In this document: in pieces, positions 8,778 through 17,287 of the stretch
Position numbering within the stretch: position 1 is the stretch's first letter
Layout of the letters: every line of letters starts with the position of its first letter
Origin: Dehalococcoides mccartyi
Lineage (GTDB): Bacteria > Chloroflexota > Dehalococcoidia > GIF9 > DYGU01
Direction of reading: 5' to 3'
NCBI GenBank assembly: GCA_020724525.1
Contig: DYGU01000011.1
Location: 1 to 51,761, forward strand
Length of the DNA: 51,761 nt
The notes under the pieces: generated by a model
What the model was told of the DNA's origin: nothing
Seen by the model: only the letters and a program-made list of their open reading frames with translations
Database searches by the model: none
Translations under genes and position numbers: made by a program

Positions 8778-9583
8778 GGTTTTTCCTTCAGCTCAAGCAA
8801 AGTGTCTAACCCGTAAACTAATCCTTTACATTCTACTACTTTTTTAATAGCTAAGACGATTCCGGGCAGGTAGCAATCTCGGCTTATAGTGTCGTGGCGG
8901 AGACTTAGCGTTTGCCCGAGTCCGCCCAGGATAACCTCCTGGCTTGCCATAATTCCGGGAAGGCGTATGCTATGAATAGTCACCCCGTCTATTTGACCAC
9001 CACGAGTGCCACCGAGGCTTTCCTTTTTGGTTACTGGATAGGAGAAAGGTTTCCCCCGGCCCTCTACCATAGCTTTAGCTGTAGCCAGAGCTGTGCCCGA
9101 AGGAGCATCGGCTTTTTCATGGTGGTGAAGTTCGATAATTTCAGCGTGATCAAAAAACCGAGCCGCAATTCTGGCTAAATGAAGAAGGACCACGGCACCT
9201 AAAGCAAAATTAGGGACAACTACGGCACCGACATTGTTAGCTTTTGTCAGTTGCTCAATTTCTGAGAGATCCTGGCTGGAAAGTCCGGTGGTGCCAATAA
9301 CTAAGTTGACCTTATGTTTGGTGGCAATGCGGGCGGCTGCCATAGAAGCTTCGGCGATGGTGAAGTCTACCAGCACTTCGGGGTGGTAGCGAGTCAGAAG
9401 GGTTTCCAGATTAGAAGAAAAGGGTACTGTTTTGGAGCCATCGGGTAGCTGGAGATAGTCCTGGGTTACTTCTTTTTCTACGGCGCCGACTATTTCCAGT
9501 TCCGAGTGACGACACAGTCCGGCAGTGACCGTCCGTCCTATCTTGCCTAAAGCTCCGTGAATGACTACTTTTATCGGCTTCAC
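8774..9583 (-). CDS. dapB: 4-hydroxy-tetrahydrodipicolinate reductase
   Basis: Reduces the DapA product to tetrahydrodipicolinate using NAD(P)H. 269 residues; N-terminal GALGKIGRTV nucleotide loop, and the signature ELHHHEKADAPSGTAL with the catalytic histidine and lysine. It starts at GTG 9583, about 50 bases after the pnp stop, with GAGAG upstream. It overlaps asd by four bases. Linking dap genes to rpsO-pnp is an arrangement I associate with Dehalococcoidia. Confidence 0.96.
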   Translation of the reverse strand: MKPIKVVIHGALGKIGRTVTAGLCRHSELEIVGAVEKEVTQDYLQLPDGSKTVPFSSNLETLLTRYHPEVLVDFTIAEASMAAARIATKHKVNLVIGTTGLSSQDLSEIEQLTKANNVGAVVVPNFALGAVVLLHLARIAARFFDHAEIIELHHHEKADAPSGTALATAKAMVEGRGKPFSYPVTKKESLGGTRGGQIDGVTIHSIRLPGIMASQEVILGGLGQTLSLRHDTISRDCYLPGIVLAIKKVVECKGLVYGLDTLLELKEKP

Positions 9584-9633
9584 TTCTTCGCTCTCATTTT
9601 AAGAAATGGCAACCTTTTTACTATTCAACTTGC

Positions 9634-11841
9634 TTATTGCTTATAAAAACGACGATAACGAGTGTCCTTGTTTGGTGGTCGAGGGAGAGAACGCTCCCTG
9701 GGGCTTTGTTTTACCGGACGGTGACCTCTCAGGGAATCACTAACCCTTGCTCCAGGTACCCGAGATAGATCCTCAAACACTGCCCGCCGGGATAGGTTTA
9801 TCCTACCCAGATGGTCAATTTCAATAACCTTAACCATAATTTCATCGCCAACTTTGACTACCTCCTGCACCTTGCTGACATGGTAGTCAGCAAGTTCACT
9901 AATGTGAACCAGTCCTTCTTTACCCGGCACGATTTCAACCATAGCTCCAAAAGGTAATAGGCGGGTTACTTTTCCAGTGTAAATTTCTCCGGCTTCTACC
10001 TCTTGTGTCAGCCCCTGGATAATTTTGATTGCTTTTTGGGCTGCTTCTTCACTTGTTGAGCCAATGTATACTGTGCCATCATTTTCAATATCTATAGTCA
10101 CTTTAGTCTCATCTATGATGGACCTTATGACTCTGCCTCCAGGACCGATAACACTGCCAATTTTGCTTGGGTCAATGGTGATTTTGTATATTCTTGGGGC
10201 GTATCGGCTTAATTCGGGTCGACTGGAGCTAATGACCTGCCGCATTTCATCCAAGATCTTGAGGCGGGCCTCCCGGGCTTGGCTTAAAGCTTGCCCTAAT
10301 ATTTCCTGACTGATACCGGGTATCTTGATATCAAGCTGGAGAGCTGTAATCCCGGTAGCTGTCCCGGCAATCTTAAAGTCCATATCTCCATAGGCATCTT
10401 CCAAGCCTTCAATATCGGTTAAGATGACATAGTCACCATCTTCTCCGGTAACCAGTCCCATAGCTACTCCAGCAACTGGAGCTTTAATAGGAACACCGGC
10501 ATCCATTAAAGAAAGGCTGGAGCCACAGACACTTGCCATAGAAGTGCTACCATTGGAACTAAGGACTTCGGAAACCAGGCGAATAGTATAGGGGAAATCT
10601 TCTTCGGGGGGTAATACCGGGGCAATAGCCCTTTCGACAAGGGCTCCGTGCCCAATTTCTCGTCTTCCCGGACCCCCCATCCGCTTTACCTCTCCGGTGG
10701 CGAAGGAAGGGAAATTATAATGATGCATAAAGCGCTTGCTTTCCTCCAGTCCCAAGCCATCAAGGAGTTGTTCTTGTCCTAAGGAGCCGAGGGTAGTTAT
10801 AGTCAATACCTGGGTTTGCCCTCGGGTAAATAGTCCTGAACCATGGGTTCGGGGCAAGAGCCCGACTTCACCATGGATGGAGCGAAGCTCCTCAGGTAAT
10901 CGACCGTCAAGATGTTGCTTTTTCTGCAGAATAATCCTTCTTATGGCATTTTTCAGTTGAACTTCAAAAGCTGCTACAATTTCAACTTCAGGAAAGGTAT
11001 CTTTCAATTTTTCAATGGCTTCCTGTCGCAGAGGTGTTGTTGCCTCCTCCCCTTTGAGCTTTTCCGTTTGCCTCCGAGCCGAGGAAAGTCTATCTTCGAT
11101 AAGGGGCAGCAGAGCTGCCCGCAGGTCTGGGTTAATCTCTAATGGCGCAACCATTTTCTTGGGTTTACCGTAAGTTTGCTGGAGTCTTTCTTGGAGACTA
11201 ATAATTTCTTGATTTGCCTGGTGCCCAATTTGAATAGCTTCCAGCACCAAACTTTCCGAGACTTCTTTAGCTTCAGCCTCAATCATTACTACCGCTTCTT
11301 TGGTACTCGCCACAACCAGGTCAAGCAAACTATTGGTTAATTGGGGCAGGGTTGGGTTTAATATTAGGTTCCCGTTAAGGTAACCGATACGGACAGCTGA
11401 TAGGGGACCATTAAAGGGGATATCGGAGATGGTCAGACTTGCTGAAGCCCCGATGATTCCCAGGATATCAGGGGCATTTTCCTGGTCAGCCGAGAGAACG
11501 GTGATAACAATTTGGGTATCGTTTCTCCAACTCTTGGGGAAGAGGGGACGGATTGGTCGGTCAGTGAGTCGGCTTGATAATGTGGCTTCTTCACTGGGGC
11601 GACCTTCTCGCCGGATAAAGCTGCCGGGGATTTTACCGGCGGCATAAAGTCTCTCTTCATAATCTACCGTGAGCGGGATAAAATCATTGTCCTTTCGGAT
11701 TTCGTCGCTGGCGCAGGCAGTAACCAGCACTATACTATTTCCGTAACGAACCGTAACGGCACCGTTGGCTTGCCGGGCAACTTTGCCCGTTTCAATACCG
11801 AGGAGCCTACCACCAACAGTAGTTTCAAAGATCAATGACAT
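9634..11841 (-). CDS. pnp: Polyribonucleotide nucleotidyltransferase (PNPase)
   Basis: Phosphorolytic 3'-5' exoribonuclease acting in RNA decay. Domain order is first RNase PH core, helical linker, second RNase PH core (about residues 320-540, containing GPGRREIGHGAL), KH domain (about 560-615, IGSVIGPGGRVIRSI) and S1 domain (about 625-695, GKVTRLLPFGAMVEI), then a basic tail. 735 residues is normal. The ATG lies two bases after the rpsO stop. In E. coli PNPase binds its own leader to control expression; nothing here shows whether that holds. Confidence 0.97.
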   Translation of the reverse strand: MSLIFETTVGGRLLGIETGKVARQANGAVTVRYGNSIVLVTACASDEIRKDNDFIPLTVDYEERLYAAGKIPGSFIRREGRPSEEATLSSRLTDRPIRPLFPKSWRNDTQIVITVLSADQENAPDILGIIGASASLTISDIPFNGPLSAVRIGYLNGNLILNPTLPQLTNSLLDLVVASTKEAVVMIEAEAKEVSESLVLEAIQIGHQANQEIISLQERLQQTYGKPKKMVAPLEINPDLRAALLPLIEDRLSSARRQTEKLKGEEATTPLRQEAIEKLKDTFPEVEIVAAFEVQLKNAIRRIILQKKQHLDGRLPEELRSIHGEVGLLPRTHGSGLFTRGQTQVLTITTLGSLGQEQLLDGLGLEESKRFMHHYNFPSFATGEVKRMGGPGRREIGHGALVERAIAPVLPPEEDFPYTIRLVSEVLSSNGSTSMASVCGSSLSLMDAGVPIKAPVAGVAMGLVTGEDGDYVILTDIEGLEDAYGDMDFKIAGTATGITALQLDIKIPGISQEILGQALSQAREARLKILDEMRQVISSSRPELSRYAPRIYKITIDPSKIGSVIGPGGRVIRSIIDETKVTIDIENDGTVYIGSTSEEAAQKAIKIIQGLTQEVEAGEIYTGKVTRLLPFGAMVEIVPGKEGLVHISELADYHVSKVQEVVKVGDEIMVKVIEIDHLGRINLSRRAVFEDLSRVPGARVSDSLRGHRPVKQSPRERSLPRPPNKDTRYRRFYKQ

Positions 11842-11843
11842 AT

Positions 11844-12107
11844 TTATTTCCGCAAGCCCAGCCTTGAAATCAGAATGCGATAGCGACTGGGGTCTCTTTT
11901 TCCCAAGTAAGCCAGCAAGCGTCTTCGTTGACCTATTAACATAAGAAGCCCGCGTCGGGAGTGATGGTCGTGAGCCTGTGTCTTTAAATGTTCACTCAGC
12001 CGATTTATTCTCTCCGTAAGCAGGGCTACCTGGACGTCTGCAGAGCCAGTATCATTCTCCTTAAGTCCAAACTCTTTAATCATAGTTTCTTTCCGCTCTT
12101 TATCCAA
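11844..12107 (-). CDS. rpsO: Small ribosomal subunit protein uS15
   Basis: 87-residue S15 of the 30S platform, with the hallmark [16 protein letters not shown] and [18 protein letters not shown] that bind the 16S rRNA three-way junction. It starts at TTG 12107: AAGGAG at 12120-12115 is seven bases upstream, and the resulting length matches other S15 proteins, whereas the next ATG would cut off the first helix. First gene of the rpsO-pnp-dapB-asd-dapA operon. Confidence 0.96.
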   Translation of the reverse strand: MDKERKETMIKEFGLKENDTGSADVQVALLTERINRLSEHLKTQAHDHHSRRGLLMLIGQRRRLLAYLGKRDPSRYRILISRLGLRK

Positions 12108-12140
12108 AACTTAACTCCTTAAGTCTACTTATAGACAAAA

Positions 12141-12169
12141 ATTATACCATAGGGCAAAAAAACTGTATA
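12141..12169 (-). promoter_or_regulatory. Promoter of the rpsO-pnp-dap operon
   Basis: On the minus strand TATACA (12169-12164), a 17-base spacer and a perfect TATAAT (12146-12141), about 34 bases before the TTG of rpsO. It is divergent from the promoter at 12196. Confidence 0.65.
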
Positions 12170-12195
12170 GGATAATGGTAAAGGGGTAACTGTCC

Positions 12196-12224
12196 TTGAC
12201 TTGCCTTTAATTAAGGAGTATAGT
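12196..12224 (+). promoter_or_regulatory. Sigma-70-type promoter of the zinc-ribbon gene
   Basis: TTGACT (12196-12201), 17-base spacer, TATAGT (12219-12224). The predicted transcript starts near 12231, leaving a leader of about 110 bases before the ATG at 12340. Confidence 0.7.
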
Positions 12225-12230
12225 AGCAGT

Positions 12231-12339
12231 GTAGGGGAAGCCTTGGTTTGCTGCCGTTTTCTGACTGGCGCGGGGGTCTTGAGCCGCAGAGACTGCAATA
12301 GAAACTGGGCTAATTATCTATTAAGAAGGGAGGTATTGC
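12231..12339 (+). other. Long untranslated leader of the zinc-ribbon gene
   Basis: About 110 bases between the predicted transcription start and the ATG, G+C-rich in the middle and ending in a ribosome-binding site (GGGAGG). It matches no riboswitch class I recognise; it may simply be a structured leader. Confidence 0.3.
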
Positions 12340-12630
12340 ATGGCTCTTGCGGATAAGACCTTAACTTGTCGGGACTGTGGTGCCCGCTTTACGTTTACTG
12401 CTGGTGAGCAGGAGTTCTACCGCTCCCGAGGGTTGCGGAATGAGCCGAGTCGGTGTCCTGATTGTCGGGCAAGCCGGCGCCAAAGTCGCTATGGACGCCG
12501 GGATTATCCACGGGTCATGTACTCGGTAGTCTGCGCCTCGTGCGGAGTTGAGACAGAAGTGCCCTTTGAACCGAGACAGGACCGGCCAGTTTACTGTAGT
12601 GAGTGTTATGCCAAGATGAGGAAAGCTTAA
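12340..12630 (+). CDS. Zinc-ribbon domain protein
   Basis: 96 residues with two zinc ribbons: CRDCG near residue 10 pairs with CPDC near 39, and CASCG near 67 pairs with CSEC near 88. The first resembles the probable zinc-ribbon family found in many Chloroflexota (L-x-C-x-D-C-G-x-x-F-x-F-T-x-x-E-Q-x-F-Y). The basic linker RRQSRYGRRDY may contact nucleic acid. The ATG has AGGGAGG upstream and the gene has its own strong promoter. Cellular role unknown. Confidence 0.8.
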   Translation: MALADKTLTCRDCGARFTFTAGEQEFYRSRGLRNEPSRCPDCRASRRQSRYGRRDYPRVMYSVVCASCGVETEVPFEPRQDRPVYCSECYAKMRKA

Positions 12631-12711
12631 TAAGCAGAAACAAACTAAGAGGAGCCCTTAGCACCCCCGGCTGAGGGTTTACCTTTTAAGTTTATTTGAT
12701 TATCCAGTCTG

Positions 12712-13005
12712 GTGAACGTTGGTGTTTTGCAAGTAAAGCTTCACTTTCCAGAAAACCGGTCGCTTAAGGATAAGCGCCGAGTAGTGAAGTCTATCCTTGC
12801 TCGCCTTCAGAATCAATTTAATATTTCCGTGGCTGAAGTTGATGCCCATGATTTGTGGCAGATAGCAATCCTGGGCATAGCCTGCGTCAGTAACCATAAC
12901 CAGCACGCTAATGAGACTTTGTCCCGGGTTATAAATTTCATTATCAGTAACTATCCGGAACTGGAAGTCGTAGACCAGGAGCTGGAAGTCTTTCCTGTTT
13001 TTTAA
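12712..13005 (+). CDS. DUF503 family protein (YlxP-like)
   Basis: 97 residues, the usual size of DUF503. The family signature is present: N-terminal VGVLQVKLHFPENRSLKDKR, then the VVKSILARLQNQFNISVAEVD block. YlxP-like proteins sit near ribosome-biogenesis genes such as rbfA in Gram-positives, but their function is unsettled. It starts at GTG 12712 without a strong ribosome-binding site. Here it stands alone between the zinc-ribbon gene and the helicase. Confidence 0.85.
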   Translation: MNVGVLQVKLHFPENRSLKDKRRVVKSILARLQNQFNISVAEVDAHDLWQIAILGIACVSNHNQHANETLSRVINFIISNYPELEVVDQELEVFPVF

Positions 13006-13040
13006 ACTGTAGCACTACCCTTAGGGTCGCTTTTTCCTTT

Positions 13041-13074
13041 GAGATTGTTTCGTCATTTCATCCCTCGCAATGAC
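13041..13074. repeat. REP-like dispersed element (degenerate copy)
   Basis: GAGATTGTTTCGTCATTTC followed by CCCTCGCAATGAC reads, on the other strand, as the widespread GTCATTGCGAGG...GAAACAATC intergenic repeat. It lies between the DUF503 gene and the helicase. A related copy is at 26960-26987. Confidence 0.5.
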
Positions 13075-13088
13075 CTGGAGGAGTAGGG

Positions 13089-14357
13089 ATGGACGGGGCA
13101 AGTTTTATTCATTATTTGACCACTCTACCTGAATATAGACGGCAAATTGTCCACATCGAGCACCTCCCTTACCGTAATGCCCGCTTTGGCAAATTAGACC
13201 AGCCTTTGCCCCCGGCGCTCCAAAAGCACCTTGAGCCTCTGGGGATTTCAGCCTTTTATCGCCATCAAGCCCAGGCAATAAATAGTGCCCGGGCTGGAAA
13301 AAATGTTATGGTAGCCACGCCCAGCGCCAGTGGCAAGACATTATGCTATAACCTGCCCGTATTGGAAGTCCTTTTAAAAGATAGAACCAGTCGAGCTCTC
13401 TACCTCTTTCCGACTAAAGCTTTAGCCCAGGACCAGCTTCGCAGCTTGAAGGAATTAGCTGGCACTGAGATATCTGGATTAGATTGCGCTACTTTTGATG
13501 GTGATACTCCCTGGGAGGAACGGGCTGAAATCAAAAGGCGGGCGCGATTAATACTGTCTAACCCGGATATGCTCCATCTGGGCATTTTGCCCAATCATCA
13601 AGCCTGGTCAAGATGGCTCCGTGGGCTTAAATACGTGGTGATAGACGAAGCCCACAGTTATCGGGGAGTCTTTGGTTCCCAGGTTGCCAATGTTTTGCGT
13701 CGCCTCAGACGTCTATGTTCTTTTTACGGGTCTAATCCCCGGTTTATTTGTTGCTCGGCTACTATTGCCAACCCTGAAGAGCATGCCCGGAAGCTGGTTG
13801 GCTTGCCTTTTGAAGTGATTAAGGATGATGGTTCCCCCCATGGTGAAAAGTTTTTTATCTTCTGGAATCCCCCGATTGTTGACGAAACCAAATTCTCTCG
13901 GCGTAGCCCTAATACAGAGGCTGCCTTCCTGTTTATGGAACTTACTCAGAAAAGGATCCGCAGTCTGGTCTTTGCCCGGACCCGGAAGCTGACCGAACTT
14001 ATCTACCTTTATACTCGGCAACAATTAGGCTCCCCTTTAGCTCAGAAGATTAAGCCGTATCGGGCTGGCTATCTTCCAGAGGACCGACGTCAGATTGAGC
14101 GGGAGCTTTTTGAAGGTGAGTTACTGGGTGTGGTAGCGACCACAGCTTTAGAACTGGGGATTGACATTGGCGATTTGGAAGCCACAGTATTAACTGGATA
14201 TCCCGGGAGTATTGCCAGTACCTGGCAACAGGCTGGTCGGAGTGGTCGGGGGGAGGGGAGTTCTTTAAGTATTCTCATTGCCAGGAAAATCCCCTTGACC
14301 AGTATTTTATGCGCCACCCCGTTTTTTTCTTTAGTAGAAATTTTGAAAATGCCTTAA
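13089..14357 (+). pseudogene. MrfA/YprA-like DEAD/DEAH helicase, N-terminal part (frameshifted)
   Basis: Superfamily 2 helicase half with Walker A ATPSASGKT (GKT at 82-84), motif II VVIDEAHSYRG, motif III SATIANPEEHA and motif VI QAGRSGRG, so both RecA-like lobes are essentially present. The ATG has GGAGGAG upstream. After SLSILIARK the frame goes wrong and ends at 14357; one extra A in the run at 14286-14289 would give ARKNPLDQYFMRHPVFFF, the expected continuation. MrfA is a 3'-5' DNA helicase in repair of DNA damage such as mitomycin adducts. The frameshift could be real or a homopolymer error. Confidence 0.85.
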
Positions 14358-15397
14358 TCAATCCAGATAACCCTCATATTTTGAAGCCCCACCTCTTGTG
14401 TGCTGCCTGGGAAAAGCCATTAACTGAAGAGGATGCCCATTTCTTTGGTGATACCTTTAGCCAGGAGGTTGCTGAACTGGAAAAGGAAGGAAAGCTTAAG
14501 AGGCGGGGAGAGCACTGGTATTTATCTCCAGGGGTAACTTATCCGGCTCAGGGCATTAATATCAGGTCTACCTCAACCAAAAACTTTGCCCTCATTGATA
14601 CTTCTCAGGGTTACGAATTGCTGGAGACCATTGAAAGCAGTTTTGCCTTTTCCCAGGTCCACCCCGGAGCCATTTATCTGCATCAAGGTGAGTCTTATTT
14701 AATTATTGGTCTGGACCTGGAAAGGCGGGTGGCTTTAGCTTCACCAACTGATGCACCTTATTATACTCAGGCTAAGGAAATAACGGATATTCGAATTATT
14801 AGAGCAAATCAGGAGAAGGTCTGCTCTGGAGTGAGGGTTTACTTTGGGGAAGCCGAGGTCACTACCACGGTTATTGGCTTTAAGAAGAAAATGCAGTTTA
14901 CTGAGGAGGTTATTGGTGAGGAACGTTTAGACCTGCCTACCCAGCGTTTTCTAACTCAAGCCTTATGGTGTGACATACCTCAAAAGGCTGTTGACCGTAT
15001 TGCTGAAGTCGGGCTTGACTTTGCCGGTGGACTTCATGCTGCCGAGCATGCCGCAATAAGCATGCTTCCCCTTTTTGCTTTGTGTGACCGCAATGACATT
15101 GGTGGTGTTTCCGCGCCTTTTCATATCGACACAGGTAAAGCCCAAATTTTCATTTATGACGCCTATCCCGGTGGGATTGGCATAGCTGAAAAAGGCTTTG
15201 AAATGATAGCTGAACTATGGCGAGCTACCTTAAAGACCATTGAGGGCTGTCCTTGCCGGGATGGTTGCCCCGGCTGTGTCCACTCGCCCAAATGTGGCAA
15301 CAACAACGAGCCCCTGGACAAAAAAGCCGCCTTAATCCTCCTCCAGGAGCTCCAGCCATTAGAAATTGCTCGGAAGCAGAAAAGAATGACCAAATAG
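14288..15397 (+). pseudogene. MrfA/YprA-like helicase, C-terminal DUF1998 part (frameshifted)
   Basis: Second frame of the split helicase. It reads NPLDQYFMRHPVFFF, then the typical NPDNPHILKPHLLCAA, and ends in the DUF1998/MrfA zinc-binding domain with four cysteines in CPCRDGCPGCVHSPKCG. The first ATG in this frame is 14309. Joined to the N-terminal half the protein would be about 770 residues, close to YprA. Four-cysteine DUF1998 domains also occur in DrmB of DISARM, but the overall architecture here is the housekeeping MrfA type. Confidence 0.85.
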
Positions 15398-15490
15398 GGC
15401 ATGCTTCTCAATCTTGCACTGTATCCGACCATGGACTATAGTATTCACGACCAAGCTAAAGCAATTCGCACCTAATGCTCGGAGAGTAAT

Positions 15491-15832
15491 ATGCCCTTCA
15501 AAATTGGATTAGCCCAGAAACGCAAGAGTTTATTAGAGGAAGAACTAAACAGGATTATCGCGGGGATTAAGGAACGTGGGGTAGAAAAAGTCTTCCTTTT
15601 TGGTTCTTTGGCCTCTGACAAAGTTCACAGGTCCAGTGACCTTGATATTATCGTTGTTCAGAAAACAGCAAAAAGCTTTCTTGATAGATTAGATGAATTT
15701 TATCAATATTTAAACCCCCGCCTTGGGATAGACATACTTGTTTATACCCCGGAGGAGTTTGAGGAAATGAAAAAGACAAATCAATTTATAAAATCGGCTA
15801 TAAAAAACGGAAGAGTTATTTATGAGAGATAA
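15491..15832 (+). CDS. Minimal nucleotidyltransferase (MNT), antitoxin-type
   Basis: 113 residues with the polymerase-beta superfamily pattern G38-S39 in FLFGSLASDK, D50 and D52 in SSDLDIIVV, and a third acidic residue near D81 in GIDILVY. In HEPN/MNT pairs the MNT protein can neutralise the HEPN toxin, in some systems by adding AMP to it. GGAGAG precedes the ATG. It overlaps the HEPN gene by 11 bases, a coupled two-gene unit. Confidence 0.85.
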   Translation: MPFKIGLAQKRKSLLEEELNRIIAGIKERGVEKVFLFGSLASDKVHRSSDLDIIVVQKTAKSFLDRLDEFYQYLNPRLGIDILVYTPEEFEEMKKTNQFIKSAIKNGRVIYER

Positions 15833-16229
15833 AACACCAGAGTCAAAAAGATGGTTTTGGCAAGCAGTTCAAGATTTAGACGATGCTAAATTCAACCTCT
15901 CCGGTAAAAGATATAATGTTGCCTGCTTCCTGGCGCAACAATCAGCGGAGAAGGCTCTAAAGGCCTATCTTCTCCAGAAAGGGGCTGAGGAAGTTTGGGG
16001 ACATTCTACCTCAGAATTATGCAAGGACGCCGAAAGTTTTGATGAAGCCTTTAAGACCATAGCATCAGAAGCCAGCTCACTTGACAAATACTACATTCCT
16101 ACCCGTTACCCCAATGCCTTACCTGGAGGGATACCATCCACCGCCTTTGATGAAAGTGACGCCAACAGAGCTATTTCCTTAGCTGAAAAAGTAATAGACT
16201 TTATAAAATCTAAGTTAGGGGAATTATAA
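15822..16229 (+). CDS. HEPN-domain protein, toxin-type partner
   Basis: 135-residue helical HEPN protein (COG2250 style): RWFWQAVQDLDDAKF, then the AQQSAEKALKAYL helix, and a late YIPTRYPNALPGG. The catalytic RNase motif R-x4-6-H of active HEPN toxins is not apparent, so it may belong to the nucleotide-binding branch or be inactive. It overlaps the MNT gene, and the pair begins the defence-like island. Toxin-antitoxin function is inferred from the family. Confidence 0.82.
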   Translation: MRDKTPESKRWFWQAVQDLDDAKFNLSGKRYNVACFLAQQSAEKALKAYLLQKGAEEVWGHSTSELCKDAESFDEAFKTIASEASSLDKYYIPTRYPNALPGGIPSTAFDESDANRAISLAEKVIDFIKSKLGEL

Positions 16230-16338
16230 AGGTTGGACCTTCACCAAAAAGTGTTCCTCCTCACCTACAACCTAATAGTTAATCATTAACAGCTTACAAA
16301 TGCTTTAATTCTCTCGGTGAGCTTGCCAAAGAAACTAT

Positions 16339-16429
16339 GAGGCTGTGTGAGTAATCACTGCCGCAGATTCAAAATTGCCGAAAACCAGTCCTTCACCAGA
16401 TTCGGACGGGATATTACTCACACAGCCTC
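16339..16429. mobile_element. MITE-like element with perfect 17-bp inverted repeats
   Basis: GAGGCTGTGTGAGTAAT at 16339-16355 and its exact reverse complement at 16413-16429 bound a 91-base unit with no reading frame. The ends resemble insertion-sequence termini, so it may be a miniature element mobilised in trans or a strong structured RNA or terminator. I see no clear target-site duplication in the flanks. Confidence 0.55.
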
Positions 16430-16841
16430 CTAGGGAAATCTCCCTCAGTAGAAGCTCAATCAAGGGAGGGCATTGACCTCAATTGGCTCATTTCATCTCA
16501 TCATTCACAGTAAAAGACAAGACCTTTGGCGAAGACCGTTGCCCTATTGTAATAAAGCGACCGTCTGGCTATTAGAATCGCCTCGTGAGCCAAAATAATT
16601 CTTATTGTTTACCTTGCTGGGTGATGCCCTGCTGATGCCTCGTCAACCCATTTCCTGCTTTGCTGCCCTATCAGGTAACCTCATTTTCCTTCACTCTAAA
16701 CAGATTAGCCATTATACAAAATAGCGTTTTGTGTCTCTTGACCATAAACCACTCGGCTCAAAGCAAGTGCGAGGAAAATTGGAGTTAGACAGCACCTACC
16801 AAAGCACGAGAATTGATATGTGAGTCAACACTAAATTGAGG
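16430..16841 (+). other. Gene-poor stretch with a possible transposase remnant
   Basis: No intact gene. In one plus-strand frame, 16510-16539 reads VKDKTFGEDR, close to the conserved RDVTFGED block near the C-terminus of ISAs1-type transposases; a nearby frame reads RLAIRIA, similar to the following LRNLAI block. The fragments are in different frames with stops, so at best this is a heavily decayed transposase. The rest shows nothing I can identify. Confidence 0.25.
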
Positions 16842-17054
16842 TTAATCGCTTCGGACATTGCAGGAAGGACGCACCTTATTGATAATATTTTTCTCAAGTC
16901 GCCGGCGGTTAACGATCCCCGGTGCTGGGAAGAATTCAATCTTTTTAGGGTGCCCAATGCATTGCCCATGCTTTTTGAGGACCTGGGGGATTCTTTTGTA
17001 CACGTCGGTTGACTGACCAACCCGCGTTCCTTTAGTACCCCGGATTACATACAC
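16842..17054 (-). CDS. GIY-YIG-like nuclease domain, short or truncated
   Basis: 70 residues from GTG 17054. The in-frame codons just upstream give GVYVIRG (the GIY position), followed by RVGQSTDVYKRI (the YIG position with the conserved arginine), and near the end RRLEKNIINKVRPSCN, matching the E...I...P-x-N end of the fold. A TGA four codons before the GTG excludes a longer protein in this frame, so the N-terminus is clipped or the gene is a remnant. It runs against the neighbouring genes. A second overlapping frame at 16796-17020 looks like a shadow. Confidence 0.4.
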   Translation of the reverse strand: MYVIRGTKGTRVGQSTDVYKRIPQVLKKHGQCIGHPKKIEFFPAPGIVNRRRLEKNIINKVRPSCNVRSD

Positions 17055-17287
17055 TCCTGCTTTTTTTCACTTTACGGTTTCCTTTGAAATATCCCTTGGT
17101 TGGCAATTTTAGCACATTCATGAGCGCGACTCAAAAACCAATTAATTTAGTCTCCATATACAATGGAAGTCAAGTTTATGTTATATTATCATCCAAAATT
17201 GAATTCATTATAGGAAAAATGAGTCTTGATCTCCCAGCGCGACGCATAATTTATTGCCAGAATATATTGAGATAACGGAAGACAGGA

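Noticed and set aside
12655-12690. Possible terminator CCCTTAGCACCCCCGGCTGAGGG after the zinc-ribbon gene
   Set aside because: Only a four-base CCCT/AGGG stem with a long loop; not convincing.
14280-14310. Programmed ribosomal frameshift in the helicase
   Set aside because: No slippery heptamer with downstream structure is evident, and MrfA-type helicases are normally single frames; deletion or error is simpler.
13089-15397. Assigning the DUF1998 helicase to the downstream module as DISARM DrmA/DrmB
   Set aside because: The architecture is the single-chain MrfA/YprA type, and it is separated from the PLD-methylase operon by the MNT/HEPN genes and 1 kb of debris.
17084-17275. 63-residue frame before the PLD gene
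   Set aside because: A+T-rich upstream region with no ribosome-binding site, no motif and no domain; more likely the operon's promoter region.
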